From the NCBI RefSeq assembly GCF_001866055.1, contig NZ_MLQS01000001.1, positions 564,608 to 587,181 on the forward strand: DNA of 22,574 nt, in the 5' to 3' direction. The notes beneath the pieces are model-generated. The model was given only the letters and a program-made list of their open reading frames with translations. It was not told where the DNA came from and ran no database searches. The stretch is from Anaerobacillus alkalidiazotrophicus (GTDB lineage: Bacteria > Bacillota > Bacilli > Bacillales_H > Anaerobacillaceae). Within the stretch, counting starts at the first letter, position 1, and each line of letters starts with the position of its first letter. Position numbers and translations under genes: made by a program. Of the stretch, positions 15,059 through 22,574 are shown one piece after another.

Positions 15059-15118
15059 CCAACCCATTCTTCTTATCGAGATTTTTCATTGCTGTATATT
15101 CTTATCTTTCACCCTTTG

Positions 15119-15553
15119 TTAATTCTTCCTTTTTTCCTCCCAAAGCTGTATACGTTCTTCATGACTAACCTCTTTATGTACTTGATGCAGCATCCATATA
15201 TAACCAAAGGGGTCCATGAATATGGCGTTCGACACTCCGTAGTCTGAGAGCTCAGTCACCGGTTGCACCTCTGTACAACCTAAATCCATCGCCATTGCAT
15301 AGGTTTCCTTAATGTCTGGGACAGTAACATTAACCCAACTAGTTTTAGGGTCATCAGGATTTGGTGCGATTAAATGGAATTCTGGGTTTTCATCTAACAT
15401 ATGAAAGTGAACGTCATATAGGGTAAAAACTACCTCATTTTCACCGCGAGGAAAGTTTGAAACCTCCACACGCTCGATATCGAATATTTTTTCGTATAAT
15501 TCCAATGCTTTTAAGCTATCTTTCACAACTATATCAATTTCTACCCCAACCAT
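15119..15553 (-). CDS. VOC (glyoxalase/bleomycin-resistance) family protein
   Basis: This 144-residue cytosolic protein has two repeats of the beta-alpha-beta-beta-beta fold of the vicinal oxygen chelate family: an N-terminal EIDIVVKDSLKALELYEKIFDIE and a C-terminal WVNVTVPDIKETYAMAMDLGCTEVQPVTELSDYGVSNAIFMDPFGYIWML. It resembles PhnB-type members, whose activities range from metal-dependent lyases to antibiotic binding; no specific function can be given. AGGAG ten bases before the ATG supports the start. It is a single gene on the minus strand. Confidence 0.85.
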   Translation of the reverse strand: MVGVEIDIVVKDSLKALELYEKIFDIERVEVSNFPRGENEVVFTLYDVHFHMLDENPEFHLIAPNPDDPKTSWVNVTVPDIKETYAMAMDLGCTEVQPVTELSDYGVSNAIFMDPFGYIWMLHQVHKEVSHEERIQLWEEKRKN

Positions 15554-15777
15554 AATGGAAACACTCCTTTTACAAGTTAATAAATAACTTTACCTCACCA
15601 TTTTCCCCAGTTTATCAATTAAAGTATACCAAATTCAATATTATTAGCGCGGTTAATATGGTTTTCTTATTGTACTATTGTACTTCAATCGTTCAATAAG
15701 TGAAAACACCCGTAACATCTTCTACACGAATGATAATCAGATTTTTTAAGGTGTTGTGAATTGGCAAATTAATTCAA

Positions 15778-15912
15778 GTGGAAGAAGCTAAAATAAGAGC
15801 AGAATTTATGAAAAAGAAATTAAAACACTACCAAGATGTTTTGAATCAAGTAATTCCTGATGACACCAATCCTCAAAAGTGGAAAGAAAACCACAAGCCG
15901 GTTGCTCATTAA
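15778..15912 (+). CDS. Short unplaced reading frame
   Basis: A 44-codon frame from a GTG runs MEEAKIRAEFMKKKLKHYQDV...VIPDDTNPQKWKENHKPVAH. It has a protein-like composition (charged helix, then a hydrophilic tail) but no ribosome binding site before the GTG or before the internal ATG. It may be a small protein or the remains of a larger gene. The family is not recognised. Confidence 0.3.
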   Translation: MEEAKIRAEFMKKKLKHYQDVLNQVIPDDTNPQKWKENHKPVAH

Positions 15913-15939
15913 TTGCTGTTAAATCCGAATTATTGCTTT

Positions 15940-16719
15940 TTAATTTTTATTATTAACAAACTCGTAGATTTCTTTAACAGAACTAATGGGCAGTGAATAT
16001 ATCGTATGTGTGTCTTTTGTGTTTATTATTGTTCCAGAGTCGTTAGTAATCCAAAGAAAATAGCTATCTTTACCGATACTGAATTGATACTGTGGATTTG
16101 TCATATTGACAATGCCAGGCTTTTTCTTTGAATTAGCTATTGCTTTTATAAAAACATCAGTTTCTTCAATTTTTATTAATTCTAAAGAATTTGGAATACT
16201 ATTAGCGCCTGTTTCGGAACTACTTTCATACTCAATATCTACTAAAAAAGAATAACTAGCATTACCTTGCTCCCAAGTTGCAAAAATTTCAAAAACAGCT
16301 CTCCCTTTATGATTTAAAGTGTCTATTTCAGTATATGTGCCTATAACACCACTACTTTCATCCCAAGTCCTCACTTCGTATCTAATAGGAGCTATCTCAA
16401 AGTCTATCGAAATAACCATACTAGAAGTTACTTTAAAGGGTTCCTCGTGTTGAACTAAGTTCGGTGGTGCATCAGCTGACGCTTCAATACTTATTGCTTT
16501 TCCATTACTGCAACAATAAGTCCAGCTATATGGGCCAAGTACACCCTTCACCTCCTCTACACCATTAGAAATTGAAACTTTAGGTGGATTCTTCGGGGTA
16601 CTTTCTTGTAGTTCTTCATTTTCGTTATTCATTTCATTAGACATATCAGTTTTATTCGTGCAACCACCTAATATTAATAACAGCATACTTAGAAGAATTA
16701 GTAAAAATTTCAATTTCAT
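15940..16719 (-). CDS. Lipoprotein, hypothetical
   Basis: This 259-residue protein has a hydrophobic leader and lipobox LGGC (Cys20), so it should be anchored to the outer face of the membrane. A low-complexity Asn/Glu stretch (about 24-45) follows, then a globular part with GPYSWTYCCSNGKAISIEASADAPP and beta-rich segments. The two adjacent cysteines (residues 69-70) could form a disulfide. GGGGGA five bases before the ATG supports the start. It is separated from the next minus-strand lipoprotein (16905) by about 185 bases. The family is not recognised. Confidence 0.8.
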   Translation of the reverse strand: MKLKFLLILLSMLLLILGGCTNKTDMSNEMNNENEELQESTPKNPPKVSISNGVEEVKGVLGPYSWTYCCSNGKAISIEASADAPPNLVQHEEPFKVTSSMVISIDFEIAPIRYEVRTWDESSGVIGTYTEIDTLNHKGRAVFEIFATWEQGNASYSFLVDIEYESSSETGANSIPNSLELIKIEETDVFIKAIANSKKKPGIVNMTNPQYQFSIGKDSYFLWITNDSGTIINTKDTHTIYSLPISSVKEIYEFVNNKN

Positions 16720-16806
16720 ATTATTCCCCCATAAAAAATTTTACCTACTGTATTTTCAATTAATTAGCCGGATAAGAGGGTTTAAAGTTTCAGTTATTAC
16801 TCGTTT

Positions 16807-16846
16807 TTCTTTTCCTCTTCTGCTTGTTAGTAAAAGAGGAGAAGAA
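16807..16846. repeat. Long imperfect hairpin between two lipoprotein genes
   Basis: TTCTTTTCCTCTT (16807-16819) pairs with AAGAGGAGAAGAA (16834-16846), with one mismatch. No T-run follows on either strand, so its role as a terminator is uncertain. Confidence 0.4.
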
Positions 16847-16904
16847 TTAATATGTAACAGCTCTTACCCTTTAGTAACTCATCAATTAAATGATTGATCA
16901 CTTT

Positions 16905-17441
16905 TTAATCTTTTGCCAGACTGAATCTTTTTATCTCCCTACTTTCACCAGAAGCAGTTACTAGCAGCACAACAATATCAGCTTTTCTTGCATTTTCAAT
17001 TACTTTATCTAAATCTTGATTATCGGCAATGATATAAGTAAAGAAATACACACCTTTATCATTTGGATTTATATACGCTTGTTGACTCCCTCTCCCTCTC
17101 CACATGTTAGAATTGTTATTTTCGAACAGGTTTGGTTCCATAAAAGCGAATAAATGATCATGTGCTTCAATATACACTTCCACCTTTTCGCCGTCGATTT
17201 TCTCTGAACCAATTTTCTCAACGCCAGTATTTAAAAGGGTAAATTGATAATATAATGCATTTTTGTGAAATGTTTGATCATCTTTATCGTTAGGATTGTT
17301 ACTGCTTTTCAATTCGTAATTACTCACTTCGAACTTTACATCTTCTAATTCTATTACACTTTCAAAAGACTTATGTGAATTCTGTGATGAACAAGCAGAT
17401 AGTAACATTACAAACATAATTAAGATAATAAATTTCCTCAC
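16905..17441 (-). CDS. Lipoprotein, hypothetical
   Basis: The product is a 178-residue lipoprotein with leader and lipobox LSAC (Cys17). The mature part has a DUF4352-like or related beta-sandwich look (VKFEVSNYELKSSNNPNDKDDQ, then YYQFTLLNTGVEKIGSEKIDG, then VYFFTYIIADNQ), but this is only a resemblance. The start is a GTG at 17441, ten bases behind AGGAGG. Function is unknown; its position beside another lipoprotein of similar size is notable. Confidence 0.8.
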   Translation of the reverse strand: MRKFIILIMFVMLLSACSSQNSHKSFESVIELEDVKFEVSNYELKSSNNPNDKDDQTFHKNALYYQFTLLNTGVEKIGSEKIDGEKVEVYIEAHDHLFAFMEPNLFENNNSNMWRGRGSQQAYINPNDKGVYFFTYIIADNQDLDKVIENARKADIVVLLVTASGESREIKRFSLAKD

Positions 17442-17700
17442 AAAATATTTTCCTCCTTATGAAGCGGTAAAAAAATTAGCATTCAATCCATGCCCAAATC
17501 ACTTGGATAAGACCAACTCACAATATTGTACAACAAAAAGTAAAATATTTCCTTGATTATTTTTTCCTTTTTCATAAGCCTTAAACTTTACGAGAAGAGC
17601 CTTTTGTTATTACATTTTTACTTACCCCTTCATGAACTATCCTACCACGATTTTTAAACATGCCTGCTTCAATAGCAAAAAGCGTATCTTCCTTTTGTAG
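17442..17700. other. Intergenic region with one hairpin
   Basis: No gene is seen. A short minus-strand frame (EAGMFKNRGRIVHEGVSKNV...) has no start context. A perfect hairpin, AGCGTATCT and AGATACGCT around a nine-base loop (about 17677-17703), has a T-run on the minus strand. It stands at the end of the broken nucleotidyltransferase gene. Confidence 0.5.
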
Positions 17701-17703
17701 ATA
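17677..17703 (-). terminator. Hairpin terminator behind the nucleotidyltransferase remnant
   Basis: On the minus strand AGCGTATCT, a nine-base loop, AGATACGCT and a T-run form a typical terminator. It may have ended the former nucleotidyltransferase gene. Confidence 0.65.
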
Positions 17704-17719
17704 CGCTACGCTTTCTTAC

Positions 17720-17890
17720 TAGAAAAAGAATTTTCATCATCCATCTACTAAGACTTTCATCCTGTAATTCAATAACCTTCGCCCATTCCCATTGTGCAAT
17801 TTCTGGAGCAAAAACAGCTAAGTCAAAATCAAACGTTCTTTATTATCACCGTAAGCTCTTGATCCAAATAGAACCACTTTTTGTATACAA
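17720..17890 (-). pseudogene. Frameshifted nucleotidyltransferase remnant
   Basis: On the minus strand one frame gives VVLFGSRAYGDNKER, ending near 17833, and another continues DFDLAVFAPEIAQWEWAKVIEL. Together they match the GS-RAYG...S-DFDL active-site block of the MNT/KNTase family, with a one-base loss between R and the expected S-D. No start codon, N-terminus or complete C-terminus remains. The original protein was probably the nucleotidyltransferase half of a toxin-antitoxin or antibiotic-modifying type, but this cannot be decided. Confidence 0.75.
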
Positions 17891-17949
17891 AGGGATCACT
17901 GGGAATTTTTTGCACAAATACCGAAACGGAGCTCTAACTTCCCTTTTTT

Positions 17950-17987
17950 AGTAAAACGAACGAAGCAAAAGATCCGTCCCCTCGCTT
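17950..17987. repeat. AGTAAAACGAA...CCTCGCTT repeat, copy 1
   Basis: This 38-base stretch is about 80 percent identical to 20188-20226. It lies directly behind the M20 gene stop (minus strand) and contains GAAGC/GCTTC arms that could form a hairpin. It recalls the GGGACGG-type repeats common in Bacillus genomes. Confidence 0.45.
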
Positions 17988-17988
17988 C

Positions 17989-19104
17989 TCACAGTTTGGC
18001 GAGCCCTTTGAAAAGTTCCACTGCGATTTCGATGATCTCATCTGGGAAATCATACTTCACGGTATGGATATGAGGATAATCTTCTCCGTTTCCGATGTAG
18101 CAGATTGCGCCCTTTGTCTCTTTTAAATAATGGCCGAAGTCTTCGGACGCACGGAATGCTTCCTTCATCTCAACTAACGGAATCCCTTTCTTTTGACATA
18201 CTTGACGTATCTTATCAGAGCTTTCCTTATCATTTACCGTTTCAGGAAAGATGTCACGATAAGAAAAGCTGGTCTTTAGCCCGTATTGTTCTGAAAGAGA
18301 TAGCGAAAGATTTTCAAGATTCTTCTGTAGCTTATCCAATTCTTCTTCATAGAACGCTCGAATGGTTAGAAGCAATTCTCCCTTGCTTGCTGATACACCG
18401 AACGCGCTTTCCCCAACATTTACTTGTACTACAGTACAGAGTACCAATCCTTTGTTGTTCATTGAAGATGTCAACCGAGGAATCGCATCAATAATCTTTG
18501 CAATCGCAAATGCTGGATTTACTCCATCTTCCGGTTGACTTGCATGTGCTGGCGTCCCTTCCATGTGAATCGTCATCCCCTTAGATGCACAGTGAGCAGT
18601 TCCATCAATGACATGAACGGAATTTAAAGCCATACCACTCATATTGTGGAAAGCAAAAATTTCTTCGATGTGATTCTCCTTTATAAAAGAGACACACTGA
18701 AGAGCACCATCTCCTGTTTCCTCTGCATGTTGAAACAAGAAAAAAATGTTTTTGTCCGCACCTTTCTGATCGATTTCAAGTGCAAAGCCGGCAAGACAGG
18801 CAGAGTGACCATCATGTCCACATTTGTGGGAAACACCTGGGATCTTTGAAGCGTACGGAAGCAAAATGGTTTCTTCGATAGGAAGTGCATCAAAATCCGC
18901 GCGGAACGCAATGTTCTTTTTATCTTCGCCTGCACGATAAATCGCATAAAACCAGCGGCCTTTGTCTACAATCTCTAGTTTTGTATGTGCTTTAAGAAAA
19001 TCGATTAAATGCTGTTTCGTCCAAATTTCTTGGTTTGAGAGTTCGGGATGCATATGTAAATGATGACGCAGTTTTCTTGTTAAGTCTAAATTTTTATATT
19101 CCAC
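17989..19104 (-). CDS. M20 family amidohydrolase
   Basis: This 371-residue cytosolic metallohydrolase of the M20D group (N-acyl-amino-acid or indole-acetyl-amino-acid hydrolase types) has the motifs HMHPELS (17-23), RADFDALPIEE (68-78), CGHDGH (95-100, with metal-binding Cys95/His97/His100), QHAEET (125-130, catalytic Glu) and HTVKYDFPDE near the end. A dimerisation domain (about 175-290) is seen as an insert starting near GMTIHMEGTPAHASQPEDGVNP. It removes acyl groups from amino acids; the natural substrate is unknown. The start is a GTG at 19104 behind GAGG. The GDPD gene ends about 105 bases upstream in the same direction. Confidence 0.9.
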   Translation of the reverse strand: MEYKNLDLTRKLRHHLHMHPELSNQEIWTKQHLIDFLKAHTKLEIVDKGRWFYAIYRAGEDKKNIAFRADFDALPIEETILLPYASKIPGVSHKCGHDGHSACLAGFALEIDQKGADKNIFFLFQHAEETGDGALQCVSFIKENHIEEIFAFHNMSGMALNSVHVIDGTAHCASKGMTIHMEGTPAHASQPEDGVNPAFAIAKIIDAIPRLTSSMNNKGLVLCTVVQVNVGESAFGVSASKGELLLTIRAFYEEELDKLQKNLENLSLSLSEQYGLKTSFSYRDIFPETVNDKESSDKIRQVCQKKGIPLVEMKEAFRASEDFGHYLKETKGAICYIGNGEDYPHIHTVKYDFPDEIIEIAVELFKGLAKL

Positions 19105-19208
19105 TCTATCTCTACCTCTATTTTTAAAGTCAATAAATTATATTTAAAAATAATATTTCGATTAGATCAATCCCTTAGGTACAATCAATAAGCTCAATGA
19201 TGTTGTTT

Positions 19209-20048
19209 TTATCCAACATAGTCTGGATAATCAGTAATAATTCCATCAACACCCGCTTTCATTAATGGGGTGATTTGGCTTTTGGATCGAACCGTCCAAG
19301 ACATCATTTTCATATGGTGCGAATGAATCCTTTCAACTAACTGTTTCGTTACTAGGCGACGGCTTGTGTTCACATAGTCGGCATACGATGTGAATTCTTT
19401 TAAATAATCATCCGTTAGATACCTTCTTTTCGAAATGATGACAGCGGTCGTCACTTCAGGTAAAAGTTCACGGATTTTTTTTACAAAATGAAAATTAAAT
19501 GATTGAATGATAATGTTTGAATTTTGGGACTGATCCAATTGACGTCCAATCAGTATAGCAGCTAGTTTTTCTTCAATTTCTGGATACAATTCAGGTTCTT
19601 TCACTTCAATGATAATACCAATTTTCCTGCTAAACTCATCTAATACTTCTTTTAAAGTTGGAATACGTTCTCCGCAAAATTCGGTTCCATAATAGCTTCC
19701 GGCATCTAATTGTTTTATTTGGGCTACGGTTAAATCCGCTACATATATCGACCTTCTCGTATTCACATTCGTTGTACGGTTTACCGTTTGATCATGAATG
19801 ACTACGAACTCACCTTCTTTACTCATTTGTACATCGAGTTCCAAATAATCACATTTCATTTCTACCGCTTTTTTGAATGCGGCCATCGTATTTTCAGGTG
19901 CATAGCCTGCCCCACCGCGATGCGCGATCGTAACATGGCGATTGGCTGCTTTGGGAAGAGTGCTCATTTTTATTGAAAATAAACTAGCTAAAAAAATAAA
20001 ACAAAGTGTCAATGCTTTAAAAATGTTCAACCATCTTTTTTTACTCAA
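19209..20048 (-). CDS. Glycerophosphodiester phosphodiesterase (GDPD)
   Basis: This 279-residue enzyme has an N-terminal hydrophobic helix (about 9-27, signal peptide or anchor). The GDPD fold is marked by AHRGGAGYAPENT (42-54, His43/Arg44/Glu52), ELDVQMSK (70-77, metal-binding Glu70/Asp72), IHDQTVNRTTN (84-94, His85), PTLKEVL, IIIEVKEPE and the C-terminal WTVRSKSQITPLMKAGVDGIITDYPD. It should hydrolyse glycerophosphodiesters to glycerol-3-phosphate and an alcohol at the outer membrane face. The start is a TTG at 20048 behind AAGGGAG. It is the first gene of a possible two-gene unit with the M20 amidohydrolase. Confidence 0.92.
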   Translation of the reverse strand: MSKKRWLNIFKALTLCFIFLASLFSIKMSTLPKAANRHVTIAHRGGAGYAPENTMAAFKKAVEMKCDYLELDVQMSKEGEFVVIHDQTVNRTTNVNTRRSIYVADLTVAQIKQLDAGSYYGTEFCGERIPTLKEVLDEFSRKIGIIIEVKEPELYPEIEEKLAAILIGRQLDQSQNSNIIIQSFNFHFVKKIRELLPEVTTAVIISKRRYLTDDYLKEFTSYADYVNTSRRLVTKQLVERIHSHHMKMMSWTVRSKSQITPLMKAGVDGIITDYPDYVG

Positions 20049-20390
20049 AAAAAATTACTCCCTTTTCATAATCTTTCCATTTATTATATCCTACACTAAT
20101 TAAAATCTGTCATTCGCTTATTAGAAAAGAAGAATTAGAATAATCTTCCAGCGAATTCACAGGGAAGGTTGCGTTCCTCTTTTGTTCAGTAAAACGAAAG
20201 AAGCAAGAAATCCTACCACCTCGCTTTATAAAAATTAGTATGCTTTCTATATGTAAGAGTTTCAATAAGGTAATATATTAACAAAAACCGTTACACCTGA
20301 AACACAATACACAATTAATTGTCGTACAAGCAAAAAAAAACACACCGATTAAAAGTTGTCATTTAAATTGAAGTAAGCTAGACAACTCTA
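20049..20390. other. Intergenic region with a small repeat
   Basis: No gene is seen. The only distinct item is the copy of AGTAAAACGAA...CCTCGCTT at 20188-20226. The sequence between here and the DeoR remains is AT-rich with A-runs near 20333-20341. Confidence 0.5.
20188..20226. repeat. AGTAAAACGAA...CCTCGCTT repeat, copy 2
   Basis: About 80 percent identical to 17950-17987, differing by several substitutions and one extra base. Position relative to genes is different: it lies upstream of the GDPD gene, not behind it. Confidence 0.45.
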
Positions 20391-20605
20391 TTAAAAACAT
20401 TGGGAAAGAGAACAAATTGGTAAAGTTATTGACGTTGAAACAACTCCCTTAGCCATATTTTCTTTAAGTAATTCGCCACTAATAAATGAAACAACACCGC
20501 TAAAATCGGTTAGTTCCATACCCACCGGAATAGAATTAGTGACGATTGAGATGTCTTTTCCTTTCAAACAATTTGCTACAGCCTTTTTGGGCCAGATATT
20601 GAAAA
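20391..20605 (-). pseudogene. DeoR-type regulator, middle fragment (inverted)
   Basis: The minus strand reads LKGKDISIVTNSIPVGMELTDFSGVV and ISGELLKENMAKGV, matching the central part of the DeoR effector domain (sugar-phosphate binding), which usually has LxxxDxxVVTNS...ELS...GG.L. The frame has no start codon and ends in TAA at 20393-20391. The C-terminal half of a DeoR protein lies just to the right but on the plus strand. Confidence 0.7.
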
Positions 20606-20623
20606 TTATTAAAAAAACTTCAA

Positions 20624-20875
20624 GTGAATAAGCATATCCTTAGAACAAGTGGTGTAAGATTAGATACCGGGTTGACCACTTCTTCTATAAAATCTTCAAT
20701 AAAAAGGCAGATGGTACAGTGTGCTATCAATATAATCGCAGTTCTAGACCATTCAAAATTCTCTAAAATTAAAACTACTCTGTTGGCTCGTTTTAATGAA
20801 ATTGACGTGATTGTAACATCATCCAAAGTGCCAAAACATTTTATAAAATCAATCGAAAAAGAAGGGTTTATATAA
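20624..20875 (+). pseudogene. DeoR-type regulator, C-terminal fragment
   Basis: The plus-strand frame reads SGVRLDTGLTTSSIKSSIKRQMVQ and then VLDHSKFSKIKTTLLARFNEIDVIVTSSKVPKH. This matches the end of DeoR regulators (GLTT...E..VKRAM, ADHSKFGK, DVIITD). No N-terminal HTH is present. With the minus-strand fragment to its left it makes two parts of one gene, now in opposite directions, so it cannot work as a regulator. Confidence 0.8.
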
Positions 20876-20993
20876 CAGTTTAGTTAAAATTAGTTAATCT
20901 TTTCTAAATTTTACCATCTTAAGTAAGGGTTTTTATTTTTGTATTCAAATAATTAATAGATTGTAATAAAATGGATTTATAGGAGTTGTCTTC

Positions 20994-21159
20994 ATGTACA
21001 CAATAAAAGAAACAGCAAACATTATAGGGGTTTCTAGTTCCACGTTACGTAGGTGGGAAAAAGAAGGTAAAATCACTTCAACAAGAACTTTCCGGAGAGC
21101 ACAGGAGATACACAACCGAAGATTTATCTAAAGTTAATAAAAAAAATTTAAAAAAGTAG
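20994..21159 (+). pseudogene. IS607-type resolvase N-terminus, frameshifted
   Basis: The frame starts at an ATG at 20994 behind AGGAG and gives MYTIKETANIIGVSSSTLRRWEKEGKI, a MerR-type helix-turn-helix as found at the N-terminus of IS607-family serine recombinases. One extra T near 21087 shifts the frame. If it is ignored the reading continues RTSGGHRRYTTEDLSKV, exactly as in intact members, then meets a stop at 21157-21159. The catalytic domain and any TnpB partner are absent. Confidence 0.75.
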
Positions 21160-21186
21160 TGATCTTCGTTCAATCACTCATTTGCT

Positions 21187-21315
21187 ATGTGCAAACAGCT
21201 TACATCTAATCAATGCTTAAAGTTATCCAATATATTTGCAGCTAATAGTTGTCAAGCTCTTGGTGGACGTGGAAATCTACGAAACTTTGAATTAATTAAA
21301 CACCTAATTAACTAA
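21187..21315 (+). pseudogene. Unplaced short reading frame
   Basis: A 42-codon frame ends NIFAANSCQALGGRGNLRNFELIKHLIN. It has no ribosome binding site and follows the resolvase remnant, so it may be the tail of a lost gene. I do not recognise a family. Confidence 0.3.
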
Positions 21316-21381
21316 AATACTTAATGTTTAAGGAATTACTATACTATAATCAATTTTTATTTTGAAAGGATGATTAATTCT

Positions 21382-22574
21382 ATGAAAGGGAAATTGTATA
21401 TTAATGGTGAATGGATTGACCATTCCAATGAAACAATAGATGTACTTAACCCTGCGACTGGTTATAAAATAGGTACTATCCCATTTGCAGGAACAAAGGA
21501 AACAAAAGCAGCCATAAATTCTGCCTACCAAGCCTTTTCAAAATGGTCATCACTACCAGCTCAAGAGCGAGCATCCTACTTAATGGCTTGGCATGACCTT
21601 CTACTAAAAAGAAAAGATGAAATTGCCGAGATCTTAACCATTGAAATGGGAAAACCATTAGCAGAAGCAAAAGGAGAAATAAATTACTCTGCTTCCTTTA
21701 TAGCTTGGTATGCTGAAGAAGCTAAGAGGGTTTACGGTCGTACCATACCTACTCACTTACCTAACAAACGTCTTCAGGTGATGAAACAGCCAGTTGGAGT
21801 GGTAGCATCTATTACTCCTTGGAATTTTCCTGCTGCTATGATTGCACGTAAGATGGCTCCAGCTCTTGCAGCCGGCTGTACATTTGTTGGTAAACCGTCA
21901 GAACTAACTCCATTTACTGCAATGAAACTTGTTGAACTTTGTGAAGAAGCAGGGTTCCCAAAAGGGGTTGTTAATCTTGTTATGGGTGATGCAGTTAGCA
22001 TTGGTAAAGAAATGACAACTAACGATAAAGTAAAAAAATTAACTTTTACAGGATCAACAGAGGTTGGAAAGTTACTAATGAAGCTATCTGCGGATCGAGT
22101 TCAGAAACTCTCACTTGAACTTGGTGGTCATGCCCCAATCATTATTTGTGATGATGCGAATCTAGATTTAGCTGTACAGGGTGTCACCGCTTCAAAATTC
22201 CGAAATGCTGGTCAGACTTGTGTTTGCGCAAATAGAATTTATGTCCAAGAAGCGATCCTTGAACCATTTCTTAAAAAGTTTGAAAAAGTCGTGAAAAATT
22301 TACAAGTCGGAAATGGATTAGATAAAGGGGTTGAAATTGGTCCTTTAATTGATAAGAAAGCTTATAAGAAAGTAAAACGGCATGTAGATGACGCTGTTTC
22401 AAAAGGAGCTAACCTTGTTGTTGGGGGAAGCGGAATTGAAAAAGAAAATGCATACTTCTTTAATCCAACTATCCTAGCGAATGTTACAGACAAGATGGCT
22501 ATTATGCAAGAAGAAACCTTTGGTCCCGTTGCACCTATTCAAACGTTTAAGACGATTGACGAAGCCATTGCAAA
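21382..22574 (+). CDS. gabD: Succinate-semialdehyde dehydrogenase (GabD-like), 5' part
   Basis: The first 397 codons are in the window; the gene runs off the right edge. It is an NAD(P)-dependent aldehyde dehydrogenase: PWNFP (146-150, Asn148), KPSELTP (171-177), FTGSTEVGK (222-230), catalytic Glu247 in LELGGHAP and the catalytic Cys280 in NAGQTCVCANR, then EETFGPVAPI near the window end. The combination YGRTIPTHLPNKRLQVMKQPVGVVASITPWNFP and GQTCVCANR is typical of the GabD family, which oxidises succinate semialdehyde to succinate in GABA breakdown; other semialdehydes are possible. AAAGGATGA precedes the ATG at 21382 by eight bases. TATAAT-like sequence near 21343 may be the promoter. Confidence 0.9.
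   Translation, partial: MKGKLYINGEWIDHSNETIDVLNPATGYKIGTIPFAGTKETKAAINSAYQAFSKWSSLPAQERASYLMAWHDLLLKRKDEIAEILTIEMGKPLAEAKGEINYSASFIAWYAEEAKRVYGRTIPTHLPNKRLQVMKQPVGVVASITPWNFPAAMIARKMAPALAAGCTFVGKPSELTPFTAMKLVELCEEAGFPKGVVNLVMGDAVSIGKEMTTNDKVKKLTFTGSTEVGKLLMKLSADRVQKLSLELGGHAPIIICDDANLDLAVQGVTASKFRNAGQTCVCANRIYVQEAILEPFLKKFEKVVKNLQVGNGLDKGVEIGPLIDKKAYKKVKRHVDDAVSKGANLVVGGSGIEKENAYFFNPTILANVTDKMAIMQEETFGPVAPIQTFKTIDEAIA

Noticed and set aside
16875..16910. Plus-strand hairpin with T-run near 16880-16906
   Set aside because: ATCAAT/ATTGAT is a short stem and there is no plus-strand gene before it.

Overview
The window comes from a low-GC Gram-positive bacterium, most likely a member of the Bacillaceae. 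The 16S rRNA fragment at the left edge has the Bacillus-type sequence. Ribosome binding sites are strong AGGAGG-type sites, TTG and GTG starts are common, and the recognisable genes (CBO0543 family, DUF2975 plus a small HTH protein, a Vga-type ABC-F protein, a LysM glucosaminidase) are typical of Bacillus relatives. No genus can be named from the sequence alone.

Layout. 1-250 is a piece of 16S rRNA that stops abruptly and joins non-rRNA DNA. 700-3000 holds small membrane and hypothetical genes plus a P-loop kinase-like protein. 3461-5360 is an antibiotic-resistance module: a Vga-type ABC-F ribosomal protection gene with its own promoter and a long leader that folds as a four-segment attenuator with a three-codon upstream reading frame. 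5541-5640 holds a GC-rich palindromic repeat also found in part at 499-535. 5775-6887 is a secreted glucosaminidase with a LysM domain. 7400-10911 is an accessory stretch: a TTG-start lipoprotein, a B12-binding radical SAM protein, an XRE-type regulator with a DUF2975 membrane protein, and a small membrane protein. A recurring TAACG...CGTTA hairpin repeat lies next to several of these genes.

11224-15016 is the most interesting block, a selenium locus. A LysR-type regulator is divergent from selD. selD is itself a selenoprotein gene: the frame opens at a strong ribosome binding site at 14061 and runs through an in-frame TGA (14016-14014) at the catalytic Cys/Sec position, with stem-loops just downstream that could act as the bacterial SECIS. 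Read without selenocysteine, selD looks truncated and starts near 13977. Behind selD, after a terminator, lies a DsrE-like protein plus an MFS transporter. Their promoter carries a LysR box (T-N11-A inside a dyad) centred about 65 bases upstream of the predicted transcription start, and a further half-site beside the -35. This suggests that the divergent LysR regulator controls this pair and that DsrE and the transporter belong to selenium or sulfur handling.

15119-20048 carries a VOC protein, two lipoproteins, an M20 amidohydrolase and a glycerophosphodiester phosphodiesterase. 17700-21320 also holds gene remains: a frameshifted nucleotidyltransferase, a DeoR-type regulator whose two halves now lie on opposite strands (an apparent inversion), and a frameshifted IS607-like resolvase N-terminus. 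The window ends inside a GabD-like succinate-semialdehyde dehydrogenase gene. I saw no tRNA or CRISPR array.
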